This document shows, piece by piece, positions 24,673-33,904 of a stretch of DNA of 64,000 nucleotides. The DNA comes from Clostridiales bacterium (GTDB taxonomy: Bacteria; Bacillota; Clostridia; Christensenellales; Aristaeellaceae): assembly GCA_004556395.1 (NCBI GenBank), contig SFHK01000005.1, positions 3,381 to 67,380 of the forward strand. The letters are read 5' to 3'. Made by a program: the position numbers and the translations under genes. Numbering within the stretch: position 1 is the stretch's first letter; the number at the start of each line of letters is the position of its first letter. Under the pieces are notes generated by a model. It was not told where the DNA came from. It did not search any database and saw only the letters and a list, made by a program, of their open reading frames with translations.

Positions 24673-27180
24673 TCACAGTCCGAAGACTTCTTTGGCCTTT
24701 TCCCTCATTTTGAACTTCTGAATCTTGCCCGCGTCGTTCATGATGAACTTGTCCATGAACCACACGTATCTCGGAACCTTGTGCCGCGCCATGCTGGCCG
24801 CGACAAAGGTCTTGAGCTCGTCCTCCGTCAGCGTCTGGCCTTCCTCCACGATCACGCAGGCCATGATCTCCTCGCCGTACTTTTTGTCCGGCACGCCGAT
24901 CACCTGCACGTCGCGAACCTTGGGATGCGTGATGATGAATTCCTCGATCTCGCGCGGATAGATGTTCTCGCCGCCGCGGATGATCATGTCCTTCAGACGC
25001 CCGGTCACGCGATAGTTGCCGTTTTCATCGCGGACGCACAGATCGCCCGTGTGCAGCCAACCGTCCTCGTCGATGGCCTCGCGCGTCGCCGACGGCATCT
25101 TGTAATATCCCTTCATTATATTATAGCCGCGGGCGACAAACTCGCCCTGCTCGTCCGCGCCCAGCTCGCATCCCGTCGCGGGGTCGACGATGCGGCATTC
25201 CACGCCCGGCAGCGCGCAGCCGACGGTCGTCGTGCGCACATCCAGCGAATCCTCATAGCAGCGGCTCATCGTGCAGCCGGGCGACGATTCCGTCTGCCCG
25301 TACACGGACACGATGCCGGTCATGTTCATCCTGTCCGCTGCCTGCCGCATCACGGATTCCGGACAGTTGGAGCCCGCCATGATGCCGGTTCTCATGTGGC
25401 TGAAGTCCGCCTTGTCAAAGTCCGGATGCGCCAGCATGGCGATGAACATCGTCGGAACGCCGTGGAAGCACGTGATCTTCTCGCGCGTAACGCAGTCCAG
25501 CGCCGTCTTGGGCGAGAAGTACGGCAGCGGGCAGATGGTCGCGCCGTGCGTCATGGCCGCCGTCATCGCCAGCACCATGCCGAAGCAGTGGAACATGGGC
25601 ACCTGAATCATCATGCGGTCGGCGGTGGACAGATCCATGCGGTCGCCGATGCACTTTCCGTTGTTCACAACACCCGTATGCGTCAGCATCACGCCCTTGG
25701 GAAAGCCGGTCGTGCCGGAGGTGTATTGCATGTTCGCCACGTCGTCGCCGCGCATGTCGGCCGCCCGGCGGCGAACCTCTTCCTTCGGAACCATCGGCGC
25801 GCGCGCCATCAGCTCGTCCCACGTCAGACAGCCGTCCATCCGGAAGCCGACGGTGACCACGTTTCGAAGGAACGGCAGCCTGCGCGCGTGCAGTGGCTTG
25901 CCCGGCTCGGTGTCCTTAAGCTCCGGACACAGGCGGGTAATCGTGTCCACATAGTTGGAATCGCGATAGCCGTCGATCATCACCAGCGTGTGCGTGTCGG
26001 ACTGCCGAAGCAGATATTCCGCTTCGGCGATTTTGTAGGCTGTGTTCATCGTGACCAGCGTGGCGCGAATCTTCGTCGTCGCCCAGAAGGCGATATACCA
26101 CGCGGGCACGTTCGTCGCCCACACCGCCACCTTGCTGCCCGGCTCCACGCCGATGGAGATCAGCGCGCGCGCGCAGGCGTCCACGTCGTCGCGGAACTGG
26201 GAATAGGTGCGCGTGTAGTCCAGCGTCGGGAACTTGAAGCACGGCTGATCGGGAAATTCCTCCACCATGCGGTCGAGCACCTGCGGGAAGGTCATGTTGA
26301 TCAGCTCGTCGTGCCGCCATACGTACCGGCCGGTTCCCGCACGGTTCTTATACAGCGTCTGCTTCCACTTTTCGCTGGGCTGATACGTCTTTACCACGGA
26401 AGCGAAGTGCGCCAGCACCACCGACGGATCGTTCAGCTCCGCCTGCCACGCGGGGTCCCATTCCAGACTGTAGAAGCCGTCGTAGCTCACGGAGCGCAGC
26501 GCGTCGAACACCTCGCCCAGCGGAAGCGTGCCCTCGCCCAGCAGACAGTAGGAAACACTGCCGTCCGCGGCCGCGACCGAGTCCTTCAGGTGCACGTGCT
26601 TCACATACGCGCCAAGGTTGGTGATGGTCGTCTCCGGCGATTCCCCGGCGAAGCGGTAGGGATGATGCACATCCCACAGCGCGCACAGCGAATCGCAGGC
26701 GAACGCCTTGAGCACCGTGGACAGGCGGCGCGTGTCGGCATAAATGCCCGCCGTTTCAATCAGAAGCGTCACGCCCGCGCGTTCGGCCTCGGGAAGCACC
26801 TCCGCGACCAGCGCGCGCACGTTTTCATCCTCTTTGTCCGCGCCCGCGCCCGTTTCCCGCGCGCGCAGCCGCACGAACGGCGTGCGCAGCCAGCGCGCCC
26901 GGCGAATGCAGGACAGAATCTCGTCCCGGCTTTCGTTCGCCGCTTCGCCGTCGGCGGGATTGCTCCGCGCGTCCAGACAGCACACGGAAATGCCGTCCGC
27001 GGCCAGCGCGCGCGCCGTGCGCACCGCTTCCTCCTCCGCGAAGGGGCCGTTGGGGCCGGACAGGCGCGCATCGTCCAGATCATGGATTTCGATGCCCTGC
27101 ATGCGCATGTCGCGCGCCAGCGACACGAAATCGTCCCATTCGAGATCATGCCACCCATAGGTGGAAAACGAAAGCTTCAT
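24673..27180 (-). CDS. Fusion: sugar-phosphate-isomerase-like TIM barrel plus acyl-CoA synthetase
   Basis: An 835-residue two-domain protein. Residues 1-265 are a xylose-isomerase/AP-endonuclease-2 type TIM barrel with a full set of likely metal ligands (Glu142 in LLIETAG, Asp170 and His172/173 in WDVHHP, His197 in KHVHLKD, Glu240 in LEWDP). Residues about 290-835 form a complete AMP-forming acyl-CoA synthetase (YTSGTTGFPKGV, YGQTE, GRLKDMIIRGGENIYP, and the catalytic Lys region GKIQKFKMRE). The frame is continuous, so this is a true fusion. It lies 3 bases after the LeuA-like gene in the Leu T-box operon, so isovalerate is my suggested substrate; the role of the barrel is unknown. Confidence 0.85.
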   Translation of the reverse strand: MKLSFSTYGWHDLEWDDFVSLARDMRMQGIEIHDLDDARLSGPNGPFAEEEAVRTARALAADGISVCCLDARSNPADGEAANESRDEILSCIRRARWLRTPFVRLRARETGAGADKEDENVRALVAEVLPEAERAGVTLLIETAGIYADTRRLSTVLKAFACDSLCALWDVHHPYRFAGESPETTITNLGAYVKHVHLKDSVAAADGSVSYCLLGEGTLPLGEVFDALRSVSYDGFYSLEWDPAWQAELNDPSVVLAHFASVVKTYQPSEKWKQTLYKNRAGTGRYVWRHDELINMTFPQVLDRMVEEFPDQPCFKFPTLDYTRTYSQFRDDVDACARALISIGVEPGSKVAVWATNVPAWYIAFWATTKIRATLVTMNTAYKIAEAEYLLRQSDTHTLVMIDGYRDSNYVDTITRLCPELKDTEPGKPLHARRLPFLRNVVTVGFRMDGCLTWDELMARAPMVPKEEVRRRAADMRGDDVANMQYTSGTTGFPKGVMLTHTGVVNNGKCIGDRMDLSTADRMMIQVPMFHCFGMVLAMTAAMTHGATICPLPYFSPKTALDCVTREKITCFHGVPTMFIAMLAHPDFDKADFSHMRTGIMAGSNCPESVMRQAADRMNMTGIVSVYGQTESSPGCTMSRCYEDSLDVRTTTVGCALPGVECRIVDPATGCELGADEQGEFVARGYNIMKGYYKMPSATREAIDEDGWLHTGDLCVRDENGNYRVTGRLKDMIIRGGENIYPREIEEFIITHPKVRDVQVIGVPDKKYGEEIMACVIVEEGQTLTEDELKTFVAASMARHKVPRYVWFMDKFIMNDAGKIQKFKMREKAKEVFGL

Positions 27181-27183
27181 CGT

Positions 27184-28557
27184 TTATTTCTCCCGGTACA
27201 CAATTTTGTTGAGCGCGTTCAGGTAGGCGCGGATCGAAGCGCCCACAATGTCGGTGGAAATGCCGCGGCCGGAATACAGCTTCCCGCCGTCGCGCAGCTT
27301 CACCAGCGCTTCGCCCATGGCCTCGCGGCCGGAGGTGACCGACTGCAGCTGGAAGTCATCCAGCTCGTAATGGTGGCCGACGATCTTCTCAATCGCCATC
27401 AGCGCTGCGTCGATCGGGCCGTCGCCGGAGGAAAGCCCCTGCACGCTCTCGCCGTTTCGAGTCAGCACGATGTGCGCCGTGGCGGCGATGATGTTTCCGG
27501 AATTGACGACGTAGCTCACAAGCCGGTACGTGGGCGGCACCTGAAGCGCGGCGTTTGCGATAATCGCGTCCAGCTCGCGCGCCGAAACGGGCTTCTTCGC
27601 CGCCAGCGCGCCGAAGGACTCGTACACGCGCGCCAGATCCTCGTCCGACAGGTCGTAGCCCAGCACGCGCGCCGTGTGCGAAACCTCGCCGATGCTCGCA
27701 CCCTGCTTGAGACTCACGGTTTCCGGCATGGAAACCGGCGGCTCCTCCCGCGTCTTTCGAACGTCTCCAAACGACGCGATGCGCTCGCAGGCGCGTCGGA
27801 GCGCCGTGCGGTCGATGGCGCTGGCCACGCCGTAGGTCTCGCCGCGGGCAGCGAACAGCTCCGCCATCGGATACAGCTCCACCGCTTCCTCGTCCGCGGC
27901 GCGAACGCACAGCTCCACCGCACCGGCGCGAACGGCTTCAAACGCGCAGCCGACCGCCATATGCAGCCGATTGGCACATGACACGCCCACATGGCAGTCG
28001 TGCAGCTCGGGAACGGAGAGATACAGGCTCTTGACAAACGCGCCGAACTCGTCCGGCAACATTTCACCGGCTTCGTCCGCCAGAATCACGGTTCCGGCGC
28101 CGGCTTCCAGCGCGCGGCGCACGGCGGAGGCAAGGAACTCGCTCTCGGCGCGGGTCGCGTCCATGGCTGTGAAGACCACGTCTCCGCATTTTTCCTTCGC
28201 GGCGGACACGACAGCCGCGATTTTGTCCAGCATGGCGGCGGGCTTCATGTGCCCGGTGTATTCCATCTGCTGAACCGACACGGGCATGCGCACGTTCAGC
28301 CGCGGCTTCTTCGCGCCGCCGACCGCCTGCCACGCCTTCTCCACGTCTCCATCCGTTACCGGACAGGAAATCACGCTGTTCTCCGCCAGCGACGCGATGG
28401 TCTTTACCAGAATTTCGTCGGCCTTGTCGCCGACCGGGCAGGTTTCGATCGCGTCCACATGGACGCTGTCCAGAAGCCGCGCCGTTTCCAGCTTTTCCTT
28501 AAAGGTCATTTGCGTGCCGTGCGCGAGCGTCGTTTCCGTGAGTCTGATGTTTTTCAT
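27184..28557 (-). CDS. LeuA-like protein lacking catalytic metal ligands, with leucine-regulatory domain
   Basis: A 457-residue homologue of 2-isopropylmalate synthase. The DTTLRDGEQ signature is ETTLAHGTQ (residues 8-16), so the catalytic Arg and metal-binding Asp are Ala12 and His13. The metal-binding His-x-His is Ser193-Cys-Ala195 in a gapless alignment (VSCANRLHMAVG against VHTHDDLGLAVG), and the following GIGERAGN loop and about 50 linker residues are missing. The C-terminal LeuA regulatory domain (about 345-455) is well kept: SSGDGPIDAA, LYSGRGISTDI, AYLNALN. I read it as a non-catalytic leucine-binding protein. It is the first gene after the Leu T-box; GGAGAG precedes its ATG. Confidence 0.8.
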   Translation of the reverse strand: MKNIRLTETTLAHGTQMTFKEKLETARLLDSVHVDAIETCPVGDKADEILVKTIASLAENSVISCPVTDGDVEKAWQAVGGAKKPRLNVRMPVSVQQMEYTGHMKPAAMLDKIAAVVSAAKEKCGDVVFTAMDATRAESEFLASAVRRALEAGAGTVILADEAGEMLPDEFGAFVKSLYLSVPELHDCHVGVSCANRLHMAVGCAFEAVRAGAVELCVRAADEEAVELYPMAELFAARGETYGVASAIDRTALRRACERIASFGDVRKTREEPPVSMPETVSLKQGASIGEVSHTARVLGYDLSDEDLARVYESFGALAAKKPVSARELDAIIANAALQVPPTYRLVSYVVNSGNIIAATAHIVLTRNGESVQGLSSGDGPIDAALMAIEKIVGHHYELDDFQLQSVTSGREAMGEALVKLRDGGKLYSGRGISTDIVGASIRAYLNALNKIVYREK

Positions 28558-28589
28558 GGTTCTCTCCTTTCATACGGCGGCCCGCTTAT

Positions 28590-28859
28590 AAACAGAAATC
28601 GCCCCGGAAATACGTTTCCGGGGCGATGATGATCATTCGCGGTACCACCCGAATTGCCGCCAGAGGCAGCCACTCGATCAGGGTTCAAGTAAACCCTTCG
28701 CCATGATAACGGGACGCGCCGTGACCCCCTACTGAACTTCGGGAATCCTGCTCGGGAAGGAGACTGCCCGCTTCACTGCGTACCGGCTCGCACCAGCCGC
28801 CGGCTCTCTGCTTCGCGTGGGAAGAAGGCTTAATTCCGTCATTGCATTTGCATCGTGAT
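28590..28859 (-). promoter_or_regulatory. T-box leader, specifier CUC (Leu)
   Basis: A T-box riboswitch in the 5' leader of the LeuA-like operon. Visible parts in order: the K-turn strand ATGACGGAA, the AGAGAGCCGG...GGTG distal region, the specifier loop, the T-box sequence GGGTGGTACCGCG (28638-28650) and a terminator (GCCCCGGAAA/TTTCCGGGGC, 28601-28624, with a modest U-tract). The lower helix GGAA/UUCC places CUC (28760-28762) as specifier, followed by C rather than the usual purine. Uncharged tRNA-Leu should prevent termination and switch on the eight-gene operon. Confidence 0.88.
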
Positions 28860-28865
28860 GCGGAA

Positions 28866-28894
28866 ACTATATCACTTTTCACCGGGCTTGTCAA
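28866..28894 (-). promoter_or_regulatory. Sigma-A promoter of the Leu T-box operon
   Basis: TTGACA (28889-28894), 17 bases, TATAGT (28866-28871) on the minus strand. The promoter is immediately upstream of the T-box leader and within 60 bases of the stop of the next upstream gene. Confidence 0.85.
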
Positions 28895-28917
28895 CGCCGT
28901 GCCCGGTTCGGCTTATG

Positions 28918-31233
28918 TTAAAGTTGACTGCGGATAATTTTTCCGCTGGTCGTCTTGGGCAGCTCGTCGCGGAACACGACGATGCGCGGATACTTGTACG
29001 GCGCGGTCTTGTGCTTCACGTAGTTCTGAATTTCCTTCTTCAGCTCCTCCGTGCCCTCCGTGCCCTTCGTCAGCACGATGGACGCCTTGACCACCTGCCC
29101 GCGCACCTCGTCCGGCTCGGCGGACACGCCGCATTCCAGCACGTACGGCAGCTCCATGATGACGGACTCGATCTCAAACGGCCCGATGCGGTAGCCGGAC
29201 GACTTGATCAGATCGTCCACACGACCCACATACCAGTAATAGCCGTCCTCGTCGCGCCACGCCGTGTCGCCGGTGTGGTACAGCCCATTGCGTACGCTGG
29301 AAATGGGCCTGCCCTGCGCGTTGTCAAAGTAGCCGCGGCTGAGGCCGCACGGCATGCCCTTGTCCACGCGCACGACGATTTCGCCGGTTTCGCCCACGCC
29401 CACGCTCTGGCCGTCGGGGTTCACAATGTCCACGTCGTACAGCGGCACGGGCTTGCCCATGGAACCGACCTTGGGCGTCATGCCCAGCGTGTTGCCGATC
29501 ATCATCGTGGTTTCGCTCTGGCCGAAGCCCTCCATCAGGCTCAGGCCGTTCGCCTTTTTGAACTGATGGAATACCTCCGGGTTCAGCGCTTCGCCCGCGA
29601 TCGTCGCGTGGCGGATCGAGGAGAGGTCGTACGCGCCGAGATCCTCCTTGATCATGAAGCGATACATCGTCGGCGGCGCGCAGAACGTGGTAATGTTGTA
29701 CTTCTTGAACATCGGCAGGATGTCGGCGGCGCTGAAGCGATCGAAGTCGTACACGAAAATCGCGCCCTCGCACAGCCACTGTCCGTACAGCTTGCCCCAC
29801 ATGGCCTTCGCCCAGCCGGTGTCGGAGATCGTCAGATGCAGTCCGTCCGGATCGACCATGTGCCAGTACCGCGCGGTCACAAAATGTCCCAACGGATAAG
29901 TGTGCGTGTGCGTGGCAATCTTGGGATAGCCGGTTGTTCCGCTGGTGAAAACCATGAACAAAATGTCTTCACCCTCGGGGCGGCTTTCGTTCTTGACCGG
30001 CGTGTAGGTCGAGCGGAACATGCGGTATTCCTCATCGAAGCTGCGCCAGCCCTCGCGCTCGCCGTCCACGAGAATGCGGGTCGTCACCTCCGGACACTCT
30101 TCCAGCGCCAGCTCCACCTGATGCGCGCAGTCGCCGGTCGCCGTGCACAGCACGGCCTTCGCGCCCGCCGCGCGGAAGCGGTAGACCAGATCCTTCTTGA
30201 GAAGCTGGTTGGAGGCCAGAATCGCCACCGCGCCAATCTTGTTGAGCGCCGTCATCGCAATCCAGAACTGATAATGCCGTCTCAGCATCAGAAGCACGCG
30301 GTCGCCCTTGCGGATGCCCAGCGAGTGGAAATAGTTGGCCGCGCGGTTGGACAGGCGCGAAATGTCGGCAAAGGTGAACCGGCGCTCGGTCTTGTCCCGG
30401 TCGATGTGCAGCATCGCCAGCTTGTCCGGCGCGGCCTTCGCCATTTCGTCCACGATGTCGAAGGCGAAATTGAAATGCTCCGGATTCTTGAATCGAATCG
30501 CCTTGAGAGAGCCGTCCGGGTTCTCCTCGGCGTCAATCCAGCGCTGCCACAGATGCTCGCCCTCGTCTCTGCGCGGCGCGGCAGCGGGCGCGGGCTGCGG
30601 AAGCGACATGCTGGGCTCTCGTGCGGTCAGCTCCGGAATCGGCTCGCCGCTGGGATTGAGCACGATGGCATAGAACAGGCAGTCGCCGCCGTCCACGGCG
30701 ATCATGCCATGCGGCGTGGAGGAATCGTAGTAAATGCTGTCGCCGGGGCCCAGAATTTCCCAGTGCGTGCCCACCTGCACCTTCAGCTTGCCGGAGATGA
30801 CGATGTCGCACTCCTGCCCCTCGTGGCTGGTCAGCTCGATGTCCTGATACTGCGCCTCCTGCGAATACGCCGCGTTGACATACAGCGGCTCGGCGATGCG
30901 GTTTTTAAACTGCGCCGCCAGATTGAAATACACCATGCCGTGCGCCTGCTCGATGCGCTGCCCCATGCCGCGCCGCGTGACCGTGTAGCTGGACAGTCTG
31001 GGGCTCGCGCCCTCGATAATGTCCGTCACGTCCACGTTCAGAACCAGCGCGCAGCGATAGATGAACGCAAAGTTCAGATCCGACCGGCCTTCCTCGCAGG
31101 CGCGGTATTCCTCAAGGGACACGCCGGTTTTACGCGCCATTTCCTCCTGCGACAGATTCTCGATCTCGCGCAGCTCGCGAATGCGGCCCGCCATTTCCTC
31201 CAGCTTGAATTGAAGTCCCGTCGTCTGATTCAT
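28918..31233 (-). CDS. XRE-cupin-acyl-CoA synthetase, Val T-box unit
   Basis: A 771-residue three-part protein. Residues about 12-72 are an XRE-type helix-turn-helix (RIRELREIENLSQEEMARKTG), about 110-195 a cupin (SHEGQECDIVISG, GDSIYYDSSTPHG), and about 250-771 a complete AMP-forming acyl-CoA synthetase of the medium-chain type (FTSGTTGYPKIA, GFGQSE, GRVDDLIKSSGYRIGP, catalytic Lys in TTSGKIIRS). XRE-cupin pairs are usually stand-alone repressors; here they continue into an enzyme. GGGAGG lies 8 bases before the ATG. The Val specifier of its leader suggests isobutyrate as substrate. It has a close paralogue directly upstream. Confidence 0.88.
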   Translation of the reverse strand: MNQTTGLQFKLEEMAGRIRELREIENLSQEEMARKTGVSLEEYRACEEGRSDLNFAFIYRCALVLNVDVTDIIEGASPRLSSYTVTRRGMGQRIEQAHGMVYFNLAAQFKNRIAEPLYVNAAYSQEAQYQDIELTSHEGQECDIVISGKLKVQVGTHWEILGPGDSIYYDSSTPHGMIAVDGGDCLFYAIVLNPSGEPIPELTAREPSMSLPQPAPAAAPRRDEGEHLWQRWIDAEENPDGSLKAIRFKNPEHFNFAFDIVDEMAKAAPDKLAMLHIDRDKTERRFTFADISRLSNRAANYFHSLGIRKGDRVLLMLRRHYQFWIAMTALNKIGAVAILASNQLLKKDLVYRFRAAGAKAVLCTATGDCAHQVELALEECPEVTTRILVDGEREGWRSFDEEYRMFRSTYTPVKNESRPEGEDILFMVFTSGTTGYPKIATHTHTYPLGHFVTARYWHMVDPDGLHLTISDTGWAKAMWGKLYGQWLCEGAIFVYDFDRFSAADILPMFKKYNITTFCAPPTMYRFMIKEDLGAYDLSSIRHATIAGEALNPEVFHQFKKANGLSLMEGFGQSETTMMIGNTLGMTPKVGSMGKPVPLYDVDIVNPDGQSVGVGETGEIVVRVDKGMPCGLSRGYFDNAQGRPISSVRNGLYHTGDTAWRDEDGYYWYVGRVDDLIKSSGYRIGPFEIESVIMELPYVLECGVSAEPDEVRGQVVKASIVLTKGTEGTEELKKEIQNYVKHKTAPYKYPRIVVFRDELPKTTSGKIIRSQL

Positions 31234-31252
31234 GATTCAGTCCTCCCCGTCC

Positions 31253-31531
31253 AAAAGAAAACGTCTCAAAAAAGCTTCTGCTTTCTTGAGACGAATGATG
31301 TTCATCCGCGGTACCACTCAAATTCGCGCATTTCTGCGCGCTCTCACGGCTCCAACAAGCCGTTTGCCTTTCCGCAGGCTCACGGGAGGCTCTACTCCCC
31401 TTTCGGGTTTCTGCGCTCCGGCTCGGAAGCGACAAGCACCGGTTCCCGCGCTGCCGGCTCGCACCAACCGCCGGTTCTCTGAAGCGCTTTTTCCCGGGCC
31501 CTCTTCGTCATAGCCCTCTGATATGAAATTT
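31253..31531 (-). promoter_or_regulatory. T-box leader, specifier GUC (Val)
   Basis: A complete T-box: K-turn strand ATGACGAAGAG, AGAGAACCGG...GGTG distal part, T-box sequence GAGTGGTACCGCGG (31306-31319) and a strong terminator (31261-31293, then TTTTCTTTT). The lower helix GAAG/CUUC places GUC (31431-31433) as specifier, followed by G. The GUC-G-CUUC arrangement is identical to that in the valS leader of this window, which supports the valine reading. The gene it controls is the XRE-cupin-acyl-CoA synthetase at 28918. Confidence 0.9.
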
Positions 31532-31537
31532 GAGATT

Positions 31538-31566
31538 ATCCTACCATGCGGAAATCCATCTGTCAA
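31538..31566 (-). promoter_or_regulatory. Sigma-A promoter of the Val T-box unit
   Basis: TTGACA (31561-31566), 17 bases, TAGGAT (31538-31543), with a second possible -10 GATAAT three bases further on. It follows the end of the Ile-unit gene by about 45 bases, so the two ligase genes have separate promoters. Confidence 0.75.
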
Positions 31567-31609
31567 TCCCTTCGGCGTCTCATTCCGAATCTTAACATGT
31601 GGCAGTGCC

Positions 31610-33883
31610 TCAGAGCAGGTTCCTCTGAATCTTACCGGAGATGGTCTTGGGCAGCTCATCGCGGAACACGACGATGCGCGGGTACTTGTACGGCGCGGTG
31701 CGGTGCTTCACGTAGTCCTGAATTTCCTTCTTCAGCGCCTCGGTCGGCTCCTTGCCCTTCACCAGCACGATGGAGGCCTTGACCACCTGCCCGCGAATCT
31801 CGTCCGGCGCGGCGGACACGCCGCATTCCAGCACGTACGGAAGCTCCATGATGACGGACTCGATTTCGAACGGCCCGATGCGGTAGCCGGACGACTTGAT
31901 CAGATCGTCCACGCGCCCCACATACCAGTAATAGCCGTCCTCGTCGCGCCACGCCGTATCGCCGGTGTGGTACAGTCCCGCCGGGAAGTCGATATACGGC
32001 CTGCCGGTTTCGTTGTTGTAGTAGCCCAGCGTCAGACCGTTGGGCTTGCCGCCCTGCAGACGGACGACGATTTCGCCGGTCTCGCCGATGCCCACGCTCT
32101 TTCCGTCGTGATCCACAATATCCACGTCGAAGCCCGGCACCGGCTTGCCCATCGAGCCGACCTTGGGCCGCATGCCCGCAAGGTTGGCGACGATCAGCGC
32201 CGTCTCGGTCTGGCCGAAGCCCTCCATCAGGCTGATGCCGGTCGCCTTGCGGAACTGATAGAACACCTCGGGATTCAGCGCCTCGCCCGCGATCGTCGCA
32301 TGCTCGATCGACGAAAGATCGTACTTCGACAGATCCTCCTTGATCATGAAGCGATACATCGTCGGCGGCGCGCAGAACGTGGTAATGTTGTATTTCTTGA
32401 ACAGCGGCAGGATGTCCGCCGCGCTGAAGCGGTCGAAGTCGTACACAAACGTGGCCGCCTCGCACATCCACTGTCCATACAGCTTGCCCCACAGCGCCTT
32501 GCCCCAGCCGGTATCGGAGATCGTCAGGTGCAGGCCGTTCGGGTTCACGCAATGCCAGTATTTCGCCGTCACAAAGTGTCCCAGCGGATACTTGTAGGAG
32601 TGCGTCGCGATTTTGGGATACCCGGTGGTACCGCTGGTGAACAGCATCAGCATCGGGTCGTCGCCGCCGGGCGCGTCCTCCGTGCGCGGGAAGCTGCTGG
32701 AAAACATGCGGTATTCCTCGTCGAAATTGCGCCAGCCCTCGCGGTGACCGTCCACCATGATGCGGTGCTCCACGGTGGGACTGTCCTTCATGGCCAGATC
32801 AATCTGCGCGGCGACCTCGCCCACGCCGGTCGCCACCACGCACTTCACGCCCGCGGCGTTGAAGCGATAGGTCAGGTCGTGCTCCACCAGCTGGTTCGTG
32901 GCCGGGATCGGAATCGCGCCCAGCTTGTGCAGACCCAGGATGCAGAACCAGAACTGATAGTGCCTGCGCAGGATCAGCATCACGCGGTCTCCCTTTTTGA
33001 TGCCCAGCGACTTGAAGTAGTTCGCGGCGCGGCTGGAATCGCGCGAAATCTGCCGGAAGCTGAACCGACGCTCGTTTCCGAAGCGATCCAGATGCAGCAT
33101 CGCCAGCTTGTCCGGCTTCTGCTTCGCCATCTCGTCCACAATGTCAAAGGCAAAGTTGAAGTTTTCGGTATTGTGGAACGAAAGCGACGTGACCAGACCC
33201 TTGTCGTCCTCCTGCGGCGTCACGAAGTTCTCATAGATCAGCTTTTCGGTCTGCTTGGCGGCGACGATGGTATCGCGCACCTCCAGCTCCTCGGTTTCGT
33301 CGCCGGGAAGCACCACCGCGCAGAACAGGCAGTCCGCGCCGTCCACAGCGATCATGCCGTGCGGCTTGGAGGAATCGTAGTAAATGCTGTCGCCCTCGTG
33401 CAGCACCTCGATGTGCTCACCCACCTGCACCTTCAGAGAGCCGGAGAGAATCAGGTCGAATTCCTGTCCGCTGTGGCGCGTAAGATGAATCGGCCGCGAC
33501 TGCTGCTCGGGTACATACTCGTATCGCACAAAATACGGCTCGGCAATCTTTCGCTTGAACAGCGGCGCGAGCGAACGAATTTCAAGCCCCGTCTCCTTCG
33601 CGGTGACCTCGCCCATGCCCTTGCGGGTGACGGTGTAGCCTGTCAGGCGGGCGGACTTGCCCTCCATCAGGTCGGTGATTTCAACGCCAAGCTCGAGGGC
33701 GCATTTATGGATGAACGTGAACGGGAAATCCGTCTGGCCTTCCTCGTACAGGCGGTACATTTCCGGCGACACCTCGGTGCGCTGCGCCATTTCCTCCTGC
33801 GAGTACCCGGCGATTTCTCTCAGCTCGCGGATTCGAGCCGCCACCTCGTAGATTTTGCTGCTGGTAGAACCGAACGACTGCAT
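31610..33883 (-). CDS. XRE-cupin-acyl-CoA synthetase, Ile T-box unit
   Basis: A 757-residue paralogue of the neighbouring gene with the same order: XRE helix-turn-helix (about 16-70, RIRELREIAGYSQEEMAQRTE), cupin (about 105-190, TRHSGQEFDLILSG and GDSIYYDSSKPHG), acyl-CoA synthetase (FTSGTTGYPKIA, GFGQTE, SSGYRIGP, catalytic Lys in TISGKIQRN). The two ligase domains are nearly identical over long stretches, so they arose by duplication. I start at the second in-frame ATG because AGGAGG touches the first and lies 9 bases before the second. The Ile specifier suggests 2-methylbutyrate as substrate. Confidence 0.88.
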   Translation of the reverse strand: MQSFGSTSSKIYEVAARIRELREIAGYSQEEMAQRTEVSPEMYRLYEEGQTDFPFTFIHKCALELGVEITDLMEGKSARLTGYTVTRKGMGEVTAKETGLEIRSLAPLFKRKIAEPYFVRYEYVPEQQSRPIHLTRHSGQEFDLILSGSLKVQVGEHIEVLHEGDSIYYDSSKPHGMIAVDGADCLFCAVVLPGDETEELEVRDTIVAAKQTEKLIYENFVTPQEDDKGLVTSLSFHNTENFNFAFDIVDEMAKQKPDKLAMLHLDRFGNERRFSFRQISRDSSRAANYFKSLGIKKGDRVMLILRRHYQFWFCILGLHKLGAIPIPATNQLVEHDLTYRFNAAGVKCVVATGVGEVAAQIDLAMKDSPTVEHRIMVDGHREGWRNFDEEYRMFSSSFPRTEDAPGGDDPMLMLFTSGTTGYPKIATHSYKYPLGHFVTAKYWHCVNPNGLHLTISDTGWGKALWGKLYGQWMCEAATFVYDFDRFSAADILPLFKKYNITTFCAPPTMYRFMIKEDLSKYDLSSIEHATIAGEALNPEVFYQFRKATGISLMEGFGQTETALIVANLAGMRPKVGSMGKPVPGFDVDIVDHDGKSVGIGETGEIVVRLQGGKPNGLTLGYYNNETGRPYIDFPAGLYHTGDTAWRDEDGYYWYVGRVDDLIKSSGYRIGPFEIESVIMELPYVLECGVSAAPDEIRGQVVKASIVLVKGKEPTEALKKEIQDYVKHRTAPYKYPRIVVFRDELPKTISGKIQRNLL

Positions 33884-33904
33884 GACACACATCCTCCTTT
33901 CGCA

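Noticed and set aside
24559..27981. A 1140-codon plus-strand open frame
   Set aside because: It lies opposite the ligase fusion and parts of ilvE and the LeuA-like gene; the Arg/His-rich composition without motifs marks it as a shadow frame.
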